64,000 nt of DNA from Clostridia bacterium. Its GTDB lineage: Bacteria; Bacillota; Clostridia; Lachnospirales; Anaerotignaceae. Positions 1-8,589 of the stretch are shown piece by piece. The notes beneath the pieces were generated by a model. That model made no database searches and was not told where the DNA came from. It was given only the letters and a program-made list of their open reading frames with translations. Within the stretch, counting starts at the first letter, position 1, and each line of letters starts with the position of its first letter. The stretch lies in contig JALCQR010000002.1 of the NCBI GenBank assembly GCA_022651385.1, positions 186,001 to 250,000 on the forward strand, in the 5' to 3' direction. The translations under genes and the position numbers were made by a program.

Positions 1-51
1 ACCTAAAAATGTTATTCCAAATATTATCATGAACTGTTTTATGTATTTCAT
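1..51 (-). CDS. CidA/LrgA-family membrane protein, N-terminal fragment cut by window edge
   Basis: Only the first 17 codons are inside the window (MKYIKQFMIIFGITFLG). The start is an ATG at 51-49 that overlaps the TGA of the upstream GntR gene (ATGA), with a GGAGGG ribosome site about nine bases before it. The short hydrophobic start ending in FLG resembles the first membrane helix of CidA/LrgA proteins, holin-like membrane proteins linked to murein hydrolase export and to pyruvate or glycolate transport. The family call rests on one helix and is tentative; the existence of a gene here is well supported by the ribosome site and the translational coupling. Confidence 0.5.
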   Translation of the reverse strand, partial: MKYIKQFMIIFGITFLG

Positions 52-746
52 TTTCTGTATCCCTCCTTTCCTATTATTTCGTCTACCAAATCATAATGTT
101 TGTTTACCACATCCTCAACTTTTGTTTTATCTCTTTTAATAAGACATTCCGCTATTTTTATATGACAGTTAACAAGTCTGAATTTTTCCTCATTATCCGT
201 TATTTTCCATACATTCCCTATAAGAGACGAAGTTATTTCCGAAAGAGCTTCCAATACAGTAGTTATAAGAGTATTGTCGGCCGAATCATAAATATACCTG
301 TGAAATTGCGAATCAAACTCGGTACATTCTTCAACATTATCCGTTCTCATGCTTTCCGCAAATTTCATGAGTATACCGCAGTCTATATTTTCAGAATCAA
401 TACATAAAAGCATGGCTTGTTTTTCAAGACCTCGTCTGAAATCATCTATTTCTGTACAATTAATTTTTTTAAGCAATACTATCATAGTTACTACTCTTGC
501 CAAACCCTCTTCAAAATGGTCAGATATGTAATTTCCTCCGCCTTGTATACATTCCGCTATTCCAAGGCTTTCAAGCACACGTATTCCCTCTCTTACAGAA
601 TAGCGTCCAATATTAAGCATATCGGCTAAATATCTCTCTGTAGGCAGTTTGTCACCTTGTTTTATACTGCCGCTCACTATTCCGTTTTTCACATATTCCA
701 AAACTTTTTCATAGGATTTAATACTTTTTTCAATCTCATTATTCAT
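48..746 (-). CDS. GntR-family transcriptional regulator, FadR/FCD subfamily
   Basis: A 232-residue regulator. Residues about 10-75 form the GntR winged helix (QGDKLPTERYLADMLNIGRYSVREGIRVLESLG, split here as GDKLPTERYLADML and SVREGIRVLESLG), and the remainder is all-helical as in the FCD ligand-binding domain, which usually binds carboxylic acids through a metal. The ribosome site is GGAGGA at the right distance from ATG 746. The stop overlaps the start of the LrgA-like gene, so the two are translated together and the regulator probably controls it. A perfect palindrome of FadR type lies 22 bases upstream of its start (768-782), which suggests autoregulation. The ligand is unknown. Confidence 0.88.
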   Translation of the reverse strand: MNNEIEKSIKSYEKVLEYVKNGIVSGSIKQGDKLPTERYLADMLNIGRYSVREGIRVLESLGIAECIQGGGNYISDHFEEGLARVVTMIVLLKKINCTEIDDFRRGLEKQAMLLCIDSENIDCGILMKFAESMRTDNVEECTEFDSQFHRYIYDSADNTLITTVLEALSEITSSLIGNVWKITDNEEKFRLVNCHIKIAECLIKRDKTKVEDVVNKHYDLVDEIIGKEGYRK

Positions 747-767
747 AATCAGTCCTCCGTAGTATAA

Positions 768-782
768 ATTGGTGTTACCAAT
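768..782. promoter_or_regulatory. GntR/FCD operator-like palindrome ATTGGT-GTT-ACCAAT
   Basis: A perfect inverted repeat (6-bp arms, 3-bp centre) between the GntR gene and the divergent LTA-synthase-like gene. It fits the TGGTnnnACCA pattern known for FCD-type GntR regulators, so the adjacent regulator is the likely ligand. It could control both directions. Confidence 0.65.
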
Positions 783-859
783 GATATTTTAATATACCAT
801 TCATGTCCAAATATGTCAATAAAAATTAAGCCGAAAATTAAAATTAATCTTTTAAGCTT

Positions 860-888
860 TTGCATAATATGATATATTGAGGTACAAT
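860..888 (+). promoter_or_regulatory. Promoter of the LTA-synthase-like gene
   Basis: TTGCAT at 860-865 and TACAAT at 883-888 with a 17-base spacer, about 39 bases before ATG 927. It fits a housekeeping sigma factor. Confidence 0.55.
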
Positions 889-926
889 AAGATGTCGAAA
901 AAAAGAAGAAAAAGAGGGTTCAATTT

Positions 927-3050
927 ATGGATAATAACAATTTTGATACCGGCGGTATGGTAACGCCGCAGAATACACCTATTAGCGATGTAGGGCATTT
1001 CAAAAAAATACGTACTATAATACATAAAACAAGAAATGTTAATTTAAAAGAACATATATATACATCAAAAACGCAGCTGTTGATATCGTCAATTATATTT
1101 GTAGCAGTTTATATGATATTTAATTTTATATTAAAAACACAAATGTACGAAACCGCATTCATATCAGCAGCAGCAGCTGTTTCAATAGGCGCTCCTGTAA
1201 AAATAAAAACAGGAGAATTAGGACGGATAATAGCATCACTGATTGTATGCTTGTTAAGTATACCGCTTTCTTTTTTAATAGTTGAAACTTTAAACGGAAA
1301 TGTAATATGGTATGACCTTACACATATACAAATAATACTTAATTTGGCATGGTACACCTTAATTGCGCTGTTTTGGCTTTTTATTTTAAGAAAGCCTTAT
1401 TATGCTGCAGTTGTTTCATCGGCCGTATTTTTAGGAATAGGCATAGCAAATCACTATGTACTTTCGTTTCGCGGTACAATAATATTTCCCGGTGATTTAA
1501 TGTCATTTGGTACAGCTTTTAGCGTAGCGGACAACTTTAATTTTACTCCCGACAAAGCAATTATATTTTCTGCATGTGCTTTTGTGGCTTATTTTATACT
1601 GAGCAGAAAAGTTTGCAAAGGCATAACTCTTAAGCGAAGAAAATTTATTTCTTTAGCATATATAATTGTGTCTTGTGTGTTTTTGTATGGTTTTTTCAAT
1701 ACAGATATTCTTCCTTCCTTGGGCATATACGCCCAGCAGTGGAAAACACAGGCAAACGGATATGTACTTAATTTTACAACAGCTCTAAGATACAGCCATA
1801 TGGAAAAACCAGTTGATTACAGCGCTCAAGCCACAAAAGACATAATGTCGTCAATTACTCCGGACGCGGCACCTATAGGCACAAAGCCTACTAATATAAT
1901 TGTAATAATGAATGAGTCATTTGCTGATTTTTCAGATTTTGACGATTTAAGCCTTTCGGATGATCCTTGTCCGTTTTATCATTCTCTTACAAAAAACACT
2001 ATAAAAGGGCATATGTATTCTCCGGTAGCTGGAGGCGGAACAGCTAATGTTGAATATGAATATCTTACCGGAAATTCAATGTCATTTGTGCCTCAGGGCA
2101 CAGTACCCTACCAGCTTTATCTTAAAGAAGGTGCACCTTCAATGGTAAATCAAATGAATAAGCTGGGATATCATACCACAGCCGTGCATCCATATCTTGC
2201 ATCAGGCTGGAACAGAAACAATGTATATGATTTTTTTGGATTTGATGATAAATATTTTGAGCCGGATATTAAAAATCCTGAGATAGTGCGTAAATATATA
2301 AGTGATTCATGTGATTATGAAAATTTGTTCGACATAACAGATAAAGACGACAATCCGCATTTTATATTTAATGTCACAATGCAAAATCACAGTTCTTATG
2401 ATGTTTCATGGCCTTTACAGAAGTATCATATTAAGCCCGTTGACAATTGCGAAATACTTGATAAAATCACAGCAGCACAGCAGTATTTTTCATTAATCAG
2501 GGAAAGCGACGACGCCATTAAGGAGCTTATAGAGCACTATTCAAATTCTGATGAAAAAACGCTTATAGTATTTTTCGGTGATCATCAGCCGCCTTTAGGC
2601 AATAAATTTTATCAGTATCTTTATAAGAAGTCTCTTGACAGCCGTTCAATTGATGAAGTTCTTGAAGAATATAATACACCGTTTTTTATCTGGGCAAATT
2701 ATGATATTCCAGAAGAACAAAATGTAAAAATCAGTACCAACTTCCTTGGTGTGCTTGCAATGAAAACAGCAAATCTTCCTTTGACAGGCTATCAAACTTT
2801 TCTTGACAGGCTTCATTGTAATTTCCCTGTATATTCCACAATTGCTACTATAGACAACAACGGTAAAGCAGTATCACGTCAAGATGATAACCTTTTAGAT
2901 AACGAGAGCCAGAAAATGATTCAGGAATACAGTTACCTAAATTATTTTAATCTATTCGGAAACAAAGAAAACGATGATTTTTACACGCTTACTGACAAAA
3001 GTTTAAAACAATACAATTGGACATTAAAAGTACAAAACAAAAATAAATAA
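927..3050 (+). CDS. LTA synthase family / phosphoglycerol transferase-like sulfatase-fold membrane enzyme
   Basis: A 707-residue protein: a cytoplasmic N-terminus of about 50 residues, five or so membrane helices between 50 and 265, then an extracellular alkaline-phosphatase/sulfatase-fold domain. Characteristic motifs are IIVIMNESF (metal ligand Glu330), GGGTANVEYEYLTG (catalytic Thr372), HPYLASGWNRNNVY (from His421) and FFGDHQPP (metal ligands Asp and His). Family members move glycerol-1-phosphate from phosphatidylglycerol to lipoteichoic acid or onto glycans. The acceptor cannot be told from sequence. The gene is monocistronic, and a structured repeat (3081-3190) follows its stop codon. 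Confidence 0.88.
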   Translation: MDNNNFDTGGMVTPQNTPISDVGHFKKIRTIIHKTRNVNLKEHIYTSKTQLLISSIIFVAVYMIFNFILKTQMYETAFISAAAAVSIGAPVKIKTGELGRIIASLIVCLLSIPLSFLIVETLNGNVIWYDLTHIQIILNLAWYTLIALFWLFILRKPYYAAVVSSAVFLGIGIANHYVLSFRGTIIFPGDLMSFGTAFSVADNFNFTPDKAIIFSACAFVAYFILSRKVCKGITLKRRKFISLAYIIVSCVFLYGFFNTDILPSLGIYAQQWKTQANGYVLNFTTALRYSHMEKPVDYSAQATKDIMSSITPDAAPIGTKPTNIIVIMNESFADFSDFDDLSLSDDPCPFYHSLTKNTIKGHMYSPVAGGGTANVEYEYLTGNSMSFVPQGTVPYQLYLKEGAPSMVNQMNKLGYHTTAVHPYLASGWNRNNVYDFFGFDDKYFEPDIKNPEIVRKYISDSCDYENLFDITDKDDNPHFIFNVTMQNHSSYDVSWPLQKYHIKPVDNCEILDKITAAQQYFSLIRESDDAIKELIEHYSNSDEKTLIVFFGDHQPPLGNKFYQYLYKKSLDSRSIDEVLEEYNTPFFIWANYDIPEEQNVKISTNFLGVLAMKTANLPLTGYQTFLDRLHCNFPVYSTIATIDNNGKAVSRQDDNLLDNESQKMIQEYSYLNYFNLFGNKENDDFYTLTDKSLKQYNWTLKVQNKNK

Positions 3051-3080
3051 AAAAATCTCCGAATGTAAATCGGTGTGGCA

Positions 3081-3190
3081 GAGGCTGTCAATAAAATCGG
3101 CAGCCATTTGTCAAAATCAGATTTTGACAAGTACTGTATGTATAAAAACCGTTAGTTCCAGCGCCCAAATGCCTTGGAACTAACGGTTTT
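3081..3190 (-). repeat. Structured intergenic repeat, copy A
   Basis: Read on the minus strand this stretch aligns over about 105 bases with 39206-39311 on the plus strand. It holds a perfect 16-bp inverted repeat (3145-3160 with 3175-3190, 14-base loop containing AAGGCATTTGGGCGC), a perfect 10-bp inverted repeat (3108-3117 with 3121-3130, 3-base loop) and a weaker 7-bp one (3083-3089 with 3099-3105). A further imperfect hairpin lies just outside at 3193-3212. It sits between convergent genes. No transposase or target duplication was recognised. Confidence 0.7.
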
Positions 3191-3328
3191 CATAGACGGA
3201 AGAGAATTTCGTCTGCGGATGATGCCCTCCGGATATAAACTGGTGGGGGATTTTAAATATAATAAAATTAATTATTTACAGCCTTTAAGTACCACATATC
3301 AGCTCAGCTTAAGCTGCATTTTCTATTC

Positions 3329-4279
3329 TTATGCAAAGCACAGTATATATATATACCCCACATATATAACAAGAGTAAGTATTCCCTGCCATTTTTTAAA
3401 CTTCCCTGTAAACATCATAGGAATAATCATTACTGCAGCCTCAACGGCACATATCGGCATATCCAATACTACATTTTCATTAGAAACCGGAAGGTTTCCT
3501 CCTGATACAATTGAACACAAAGGCAAAATAAGCACAGTATCAATTATATTTGCTCCAATGATATTCCCTACTGATAAAGATGATTCTTTTTTTGCCAAAG
3601 CCGTTAAAGTTGTAACCAGCTCAGGAAGCGACGTGCCTATAGCAACCATTGTGAGGGCTATTACATTTTCAGGCACATTAAGTATCTTAGCAATTTTTAT
3701 GCCGTTATCCACAAGAAGCTCCGAACCAATCATTATTGCGGCAGCTCCGACTAAAAATAAAAGCACTTGTTTAAATTCTTTTTTGGCTTTATTTTTTTTA
3801 CCTTTTTTAGATACTTTAGATGTCTCTTTTGTGCTGCTCTTAATATTTTCCCATAAAAATATAAAAAGCAGTATAAAAAGCAACAAAGAATTTTTAGTTG
3901 TAAGATTACCTTTCATAGAAAGCAGCCATAAAATAATAATCGATGCCATAAGTATCATACTTTTAGGCAGGTAAACCCTTCGTCTTACGGCAGAAGGCAT
4001 AAATATTACGCTAATACTCATTATAAGGCCGGTATTAGCCGTAACAGAACCAACTGCATTACCTATTGCCATTTGCGTATCTCCGTTGATAGCTGCCAGC
4101 AGAGACACTACAAGCTCCGGCAGAGTTGTTGCAAAACTTACTATTGTAGCACCGATTATAAATTTAGGTATGCCAAGGTCTTCCGCAATAGTCCTCGCAG
4201 AATCAACAAAAATGTCCCCGCCCTTTATTATAAGCAGAAGGCCGGCTGCAAACAAACCTAATATTATTATGTTTTCCAT
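3329..4279 (-). CDS. Calcium/sodium antiporter, CaCA family (YrbG-like)
   Basis: A 316-residue polytopic membrane protein with the two inverted alpha-repeats of cation/Ca2+ exchangers: GATIVSFATTLPELVVSL near residues 43-60 and GTSLPELVTTLTALAKKE near 215-232, each carrying the TxPE metal-binding signature. A Lys-rich cytoplasmic loop (about 148-170) separates the halves. The start chosen is ATG 4279 because GGAGG sits eight bases before it; an ATG 36 bases further upstream has no ribosome site. The role is probably Ca2+ export coupled to Na+ or H+ entry. Confidence 0.9.
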   Translation of the reverse strand: MENIIILGLFAAGLLLIIKGGDIFVDSARTIAEDLGIPKFIIGATIVSFATTLPELVVSLLAAINGDTQMAIGNAVGSVTANTGLIMSISVIFMPSAVRRRVYLPKSMILMASIIILWLLSMKGNLTTKNSLLLFILLFIFLWENIKSSTKETSKVSKKGKKNKAKKEFKQVLLFLVGAAAIMIGSELLVDNGIKIAKILNVPENVIALTMVAIGTSLPELVTTLTALAKKESSLSVGNIIGANIIDTVLILPLCSIVSGGNLPVSNENVVLDMPICAVEAAVMIIPMMFTGKFKKWQGILTLVIYVGYIYILCFA

Positions 4280-4364
4280 ACTTATCCTCCGGTGAATATG
4301 ATGTAATTTAAACATACAATTCTTTCAATAAATATATTTCCCAAAGGACAAGATTATACCAAAA

Positions 4365-4391
4365 AAAGACTCCGAAAAATTCGGAGTCTTT
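4365..4391. terminator. Rho-independent terminator after the CoA-transferase gene
   Basis: A 12-bp stem built on GACTCCGAA/TTCGGAGTC with an AAA loop, followed on the minus strand by a run of T. Confidence 0.8.
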
Positions 4392-4406
4392 AAAAAGTTT
4401 CTTATT

Positions 4407-5633
4407 TTACTTATCCTCAATAACAACGCCATTTTTCTTGAATTCATTAATTGTAGCGTCATCATATCCGATGCTCTTAAGGATTTCTGTTGAATCTTCA
4501 CCAAGTTTTGGTCCACGGCCTCTGCCTGATTCTTCTTTAACAGCAGGAGCTTCTGTAAATACAACAGGTGTTCTGATATAATATATATTTTTTCCATCTT
4601 TCTGTGGTTTCTTAAAGATGTAATCGTTTTCCCAAGCCTGTGGATCTTTTGTGATTTCTTCCATTGTCTGAACGATTTCAAAAGGAATATCAGCAGCTGT
4701 AAGGATGTCAACCCACTCTGCAAGAGTCTTTTTAGCAAATGCAGGCTCAAGTACGTCAACAAGTTCCTCAATGTGTTTAAGCATTTCAGGATATGTATTA
4801 AATCTGTCATCCTTCATGATTTGGTCTTCAACCTCAAGTGATTTTGCAAGTTTTGCGATTGACTTATCATACTGAATAACAGCAAGCTGAATCCATCTGC
4901 CGTCTTTTGTCTTATATGTTGTACATACGGCACTGTTTGTATGTCTTCTTGACATAGGCATCTTGCTGCCATATTCTGTAGCACCTATAAGCCAGTTAAG
5001 ACCATAAATAGCTGTATCATAAAGACCTACTGTAACTCTTTCGCCAAGACCTGTTTTAGCCTGTCTGTAAAGAGCTGCACAAATACCTGAAGAAAGTGTT
5101 ATACCTGCATAGTTATCGCCGAAACCTGAAGCTGCATTACATGGTGATGTGCCTTTTTCCATAAGTGAGTTAGCGATGCCGCCTCTTGCAAAGTATGCTG
5201 TATAGTCGAAACCAGGTTTATCTTTAAGAGGACCAGCCTCACCATAACCAAGAATAGAAGCATGGATAAGTCTTGGGAATTTCTTATGTAATGTATCATA
5301 GTCAAGGCCCATCTTAACAAGAGATTTAACACGGTTATTTGTAATAAATACATCTGCTTTCGCAAGAAGTTTTAAGAATGCTTCCATACCTTTAGGATCC
5401 TTAAGGTTGATAGCAAGATCTCTCTTATTGAAGTTCTGAACGTCAACAGCTGTATCGCCGTTTTCGTCAGGAGCTGGATAGAAGTAACCTCTGCCGGCAA
5501 CACGAAGATCGTCGCCTCTTGGAGCTTCTACTTTAATAACGTCTGCACCATAGCTTGCAAGAATTCTTGCACATGATGGAGCTGCAATGAATGTAGCAAG
5601 TTCAACAATTTTTACACCGTCTAACTGTCCCAT
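4407..5633 (-). CDS. Family III CoA-transferase (CaiB/BaiF), FldA/HadA-like
   Basis: A 408-residue protein of the formyl-CoA transferase fold. The N-terminus (VKIVELATFIAAPSCARILA) and EAPRGDDLR loop are standard; GFGDNYAG carries the putative catalytic Asp173 that forms the acyl anhydride with CoA. GFDYTAYFARGG and DIPFEIVQTMEE resemble the phenyllactate and 2-hydroxyisocaproate CoA-transferases FldA and HadA of amino-acid-fermenting clostridia. No 2-hydroxyacyl-CoA dehydratase, which would confirm that pathway, lies in the window, so the substrate is open. Codon use is strongly biased, as in highly expressed genes. The ribosome site is AAGGAGA before ATG 5633. Confidence 0.87.
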   Translation of the reverse strand: MGQLDGVKIVELATFIAAPSCARILASYGADVIKVEAPRGDDLRVAGRGYFYPAPDENGDTAVDVQNFNKRDLAINLKDPKGMEAFLKLLAKADVFITNNRVKSLVKMGLDYDTLHKKFPRLIHASILGYGEAGPLKDKPGFDYTAYFARGGIANSLMEKGTSPCNAASGFGDNYAGITLSSGICAALYRQAKTGLGERVTVGLYDTAIYGLNWLIGATEYGSKMPMSRRHTNSAVCTTYKTKDGRWIQLAVIQYDKSIAKLAKSLEVEDQIMKDDRFNTYPEMLKHIEELVDVLEPAFAKKTLAEWVDILTAADIPFEIVQTMEEITKDPQAWENDYIFKKPQKDGKNIYYIRTPVVFTEAPAVKEESGRGRGPKLGEDSTEILKSIGYDDATINEFKKNGVVIEDK

Positions 5634-6731
5634 AACTCATTCTCCTTTTCTACTTACATATTTTTTTGTACCTTTTAATAACATACAAATGCCTAAGTCA
5701 GCTAACTTCTACATCTTTAGGCCATAGTAAATCAGATAAAGCATTGGTCTGCTTGTAGGAAAGGTCAGACCAGAACTGCTATATCTCATTAATTTAAATA
5801 TAACACTACAGCAATAAATTTGCAACTACTTTTAGTTAATTTTTTGTTAAATATGAAATTTTTTCCCGTTGTGTAATTTTTTATACATTAATCTAATTTC
5901 GGATTTATATGCTTTAAAACTGAATTTATAAAACAAAGGCTGTAACACTGTGAAAATATTAGCACTATTAATATTCTGTACACCAAATAATTTTGTCTAC
6001 AAACAATCTGTTCGTATATATGTATTCTATTTTTACATACAAATCTTACATATACAGTTATCAAAATGTATTATAATTAATCAATTTTACATATAAAGAA
6101 AATATGTTTCTTGTGCATTATCATTTTTTGGCTAAATCATCATATTCATAAAATTATGAATACTTTTAGAGTATTTATGACAAAAAATTCAAAAAAAAGC
6201 GGCTTATTTAATTAATTATTTTACAGTTTAAAAGCATATAATGAAATATAATTCAAATATAATAACCAATTTATATATATTTTTTTAATTCAAAATACGG
6301 TTTTAATCTTTTTTTCCTTTAATATAATAAATTTTTTCGTTAATTTTTTATTTACTCGGTATTTTTTTAAATACAATGAATGATTTTACACTAATATACA
6401 GGCCTGACCATTGACATATTATTGCTTTTGTGCTATTTTTATAGTCATAAAACAACTTGTATCGTTTTATAGGTTAATATTAACATAATATTTTAATCAG
6501 AGCTGAATAAACAGAAATCATTTTACATATTTCATAGTTATTTTTTTTCAGTATTCTACATATTATATTGAAAATTGCCTAAAAATCGATATAGTTCGTT
6601 TTGAGTTTAATTTGACATACTGCGCTTACTGTCTCAGTGTCCAGCCGGCTGCAATACAGACACTAAAACACATATCGTTTATGTCAGCAATTATTCTATG
6701 TTTTGTTGTGGTATCATAAGGGGGTAATTTA
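5634..6731. other. Long AT-rich intergenic region with operator-like repeats
   Basis: About 1.1 kb without a credible gene between the divergent CoA-transferase and YkvI-type genes. It contains GGTCAGACC (5763-5771, a palindrome) and TGGTCTG/CAGACCA inverted arms (5745-5751 and 5766-5772), both reminiscent of FCD-GntR half sites. A promoter-like pair TTGACA (6411-6416)/TATTTT (6434-6439, 17-base spacer) points right. Near the YkvI-type gene is a nested repeat, AGTGTC (6636-6641) and GACACT (6659-6664) around CAGCCGGCTG. The middle (about 5850-6350) is mostly A/T with nothing recognisable. Confidence 0.5.
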
Positions 6732-7883
6732 ATGTCTAAAGATGATTTTCCAAAGTTAGGTTTTATGGCTACCTTCTCAGTAGCAAGCGTATGGTTTGCC
6801 TCCCACGCAGGTGGCGGCTTTGCGACTGGTAACCAAGCAACTCAGTATTATGTTCAATACGGCTGGTTTGCACCTATAATGGCTGTTATTACAATGGCTA
6901 TTCTTGCTCTTGAGTTGAGAGAATTAATGGTGCTCTATAACACTCACGGATGCAAAAACTACAAAGATTTATTCTATGCACTTTATCATCCGTATGATAA
7001 ACTCGAAATTCTTTTTGAAATTTACTTCTATATAATTGTAATATGTGCTGTTTCAGCAGCTATAGCCGGAGCCGCAACATTGTTCACCAAAGTTGGTCTT
7101 TCATATGGCCTCGGTGTTATAGTTGTCGGTATACTTCTTATTATATTTACAATTTTCGGTGCACAGCTTGTTGCTAAAGCATCAACTGTAATGTCAATTA
7201 TCATCCTTATCTGTTCATTTACTATATTTATTTCAGGTATCAAATATGGATGGAGCGGAATCAAAGAAGTGTTCTCAACACATTGGGCAACAACAGGCAT
7301 TGGCCTTCCTATCTGGAAAGTATTTACATATGCTGGCTTCCAGTCGGTTGTTGTACCTGCAATGGTAGCCTGTGGTGCTTCTCTTAAAACAAAGAGAAAT
7401 GTATCTCTTGCATGTTTGTGGGGCTTCATAATCAATGCAGCAGCTCTTGCAGTATCATGCTTGATGCTCCTTGGTTGGTACTCACAATATATGGCAGCAG
7501 GCAAAACAGCCATCGCTCTTCCATGTATTTATATCTGCGAACAAATTAACCCTGCTCTTACATACGTATATTCAATATCTCTGTTCCTTTGCTTTGTATC
7601 AACAGGTGTTACATCTATCTACGGCCTTGTTACAAGATTTGAAACAAACCCTGGACTTGAGAAATTATTTAAGAACACAACTGCAAGACGTGCCTTCCTT
7701 TCATTTATTGGTATAATTATATCAATGGCCTTCTCGCTGTTTGGACTTACAAACATAATCAAATATGGTTATGGCTACTGCGGATATTTCGGTATATTTG
7801 TTATAGTTCTTCCAGCTATTTTCATTGGTCATGTCAAGAACAAAAAATTCCTTGCTGAACATCCAGAATGGATTGGTAAATAA
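6732..7883 (+). CDS. YkvI-family membrane transporter (APC superfamily-like)
   Basis: A 383-residue protein with about ten to eleven hydrophobic helices and the family's N-terminal glycine-rich segment WFASHAGGGFATGNQATQYY in the first helix. The YkvI family (COG3949) resembles sodium-coupled amino acid or organic acid carriers, but its substrate is not established. The ribosome site is AAGGGGGT. It faces the CoA-transferase gene across the 1.1-kb gap and shares its strongly biased codon use, so uptake of an acid used by that enzyme is a reasonable guess and no more. Confidence 0.8.
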   Translation: MSKDDFPKLGFMATFSVASVWFASHAGGGFATGNQATQYYVQYGWFAPIMAVITMAILALELRELMVLYNTHGCKNYKDLFYALYHPYDKLEILFEIYFYIIVICAVSAAIAGAATLFTKVGLSYGLGVIVVGILLIIFTIFGAQLVAKASTVMSIIILICSFTIFISGIKYGWSGIKEVFSTHWATTGIGLPIWKVFTYAGFQSVVVPAMVACGASLKTKRNVSLACLWGFIINAAALAVSCLMLLGWYSQYMAAGKTAIALPCIYICEQINPALTYVYSISLFLCFVSTGVTSIYGLVTRFETNPGLEKLFKNTTARRAFLSFIGIIISMAFSLFGLTNIIKYGYGYCGYFGIFVIVLPAIFIGHVKNKKFLAEHPEWIGK

Positions 7884-7908
7884 CTAATAAACTATTGCCG
7901 GCTAAATT

Positions 7909-7940
7909 ATACTTCCTGTGAAAACAGGAAGTATTTTTTT
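7909..7940 (+). terminator. Terminator of the YkvI-family gene
   Basis: A perfect 11-bp stem ATACTTCCTGT/ACAGGAAGTAT with a GAAA loop, followed by seven T. Confidence 0.92.
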
Positions 7941-7984
7941 GCATAAAAATAAGGCAGAATCAAATGCCTTATTTAATAACCATA

Positions 7985-8032
7985 AAAATACCGCTTTATC
8001 ATTATCAAATAACAATAATAAAGCGGTATTTT
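7985..8032 (-). terminator. Terminator-like hairpin after the flavin-protein gene
   Basis: A 15-bp perfect stem around ATACCGCTTTAT/ATAAAGCGGTAT with an 18-base loop, just downstream of the minus-strand gene at 8052. A smaller hairpin AATAAGGCA/TGCCTTATT lies beside it at 7948-7973. Confidence 0.65.
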
Positions 8033-8051
8033 CTAAAACGCTACAAAAATT

Positions 8052-8450
8052 TTACATTGTTTTGCCGTTATCAGATCCAGGTGTTGTAACAATGACCTTC
8101 TCAGGTGTTATTACAAGAGCTCCTTTTGCTGTAGCTTTGCCTTTAAACATTGCCTCGGCTGCTTTTTTATATTCTTCAACGTATTTCCCGTCTGTTACAT
8201 GAACAGCTGTTCCCTTTATCTGATAGCCTTCCATAGTTTTTATATCGCATACTGAAACGGCAACTTTTCCGTTCTTTTCAATATTTTTAAGTGTTACATT
8301 AAGAAAAACATCACCTACGGTAAGCTTTCCGTCCTCTACATTTTTAAATCCAACAGGTACTGCATTAGGCTCATTATCATATGTACCAAGATACCACATG
8401 TTTTCCGGGGCAGTTAATACCTTTACAACTTTTTCATTTAATTTTACCAT
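8052..8450 (-). CDS. Pyridoxamine 5'-phosphate oxidase-like flavin-binding protein
   Basis: A 132-residue protein with the split-barrel fold of PNPOx-like FMN proteins: MWYLGTYDNEPNAVPVGFK (beta strands at residues 18-36), VGDVFLNVTLKNIEKNGKVAVSV and YQIKGTAVHVTDG. Small members of this family are FMN- or F420-binding reductases or stress proteins; the substrate is unknown. It is a separate transcription unit downstream of the HxlR regulator gene, with a palindrome in its promoter region (8486-8504), so redox control by that regulator is plausible. The ribosome site is AGGAGGA. Confidence 0.82.
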   Translation of the reverse strand: MVKLNEKVVKVLTAPENMWYLGTYDNEPNAVPVGFKNVEDGKLTVGDVFLNVTLKNIEKNGKVAVSVCDIKTMEGYQIKGTAVHVTDGKYVEEYKKAAEAMFKGKATAKGALVITPEKVIVTTPGSDNGKTM

Positions 8451-8485
8451 TCTAATATCCTCCTTTATTAAATGATTAAATTTAC

Positions 8486-8504
8486 GTATATATTGAGTAT
8501 ATAC
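8486..8504. promoter_or_regulatory. Operator-like palindrome upstream of the flavin-protein gene
   Basis: GTATATA-TTGAG-TATATAC, a perfect 7-bp inverted repeat, 36 bases before the start of the gene at 8450. The neighbouring HxlR gene is the obvious candidate regulator. Confidence 0.45.
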
Positions 8505-8536
8505 TTATTTCAATTCTCAGACAAGTAATTAACAAA

Positions 8537-8574
8537 TTAAAAAGTCACTATTAAATTTAATAGTGACTTTTTAA
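8537..8574. terminator. Terminator after the HxlR gene
   Basis: A perfect 38-base palindrome centred on ATTAAATTTAAT, with flanking A and T runs. It can work in either direction, and for the minus-strand HxlR transcript it lies 16 bases after the stop. Confidence 0.8.
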
Positions 8575-8589
8575 TATACATATTTAATT

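Noticed and set aside
3174-3974. 266-codon plus-strand ORF
   Set aside because: It starts inside repeat A and then runs antisense to the Ca2+ antiporter; it has no ribosome site. The first 25 codons (FIDGREFRLRMMPSGYKLVG) look protein-like but match nothing I recognise.
4325-4810. 161-codon minus-strand ORF overlapping the CoA-transferase
   Set aside because: Same strand but different frame inside the real gene; Leu-rich low-complexity translation typical of a frame shadow.
7028-7513. 161-codon minus-strand ORF
   Set aside because: Antisense to the YkvI-type transporter gene, no ribosome site, no recognisable domain.
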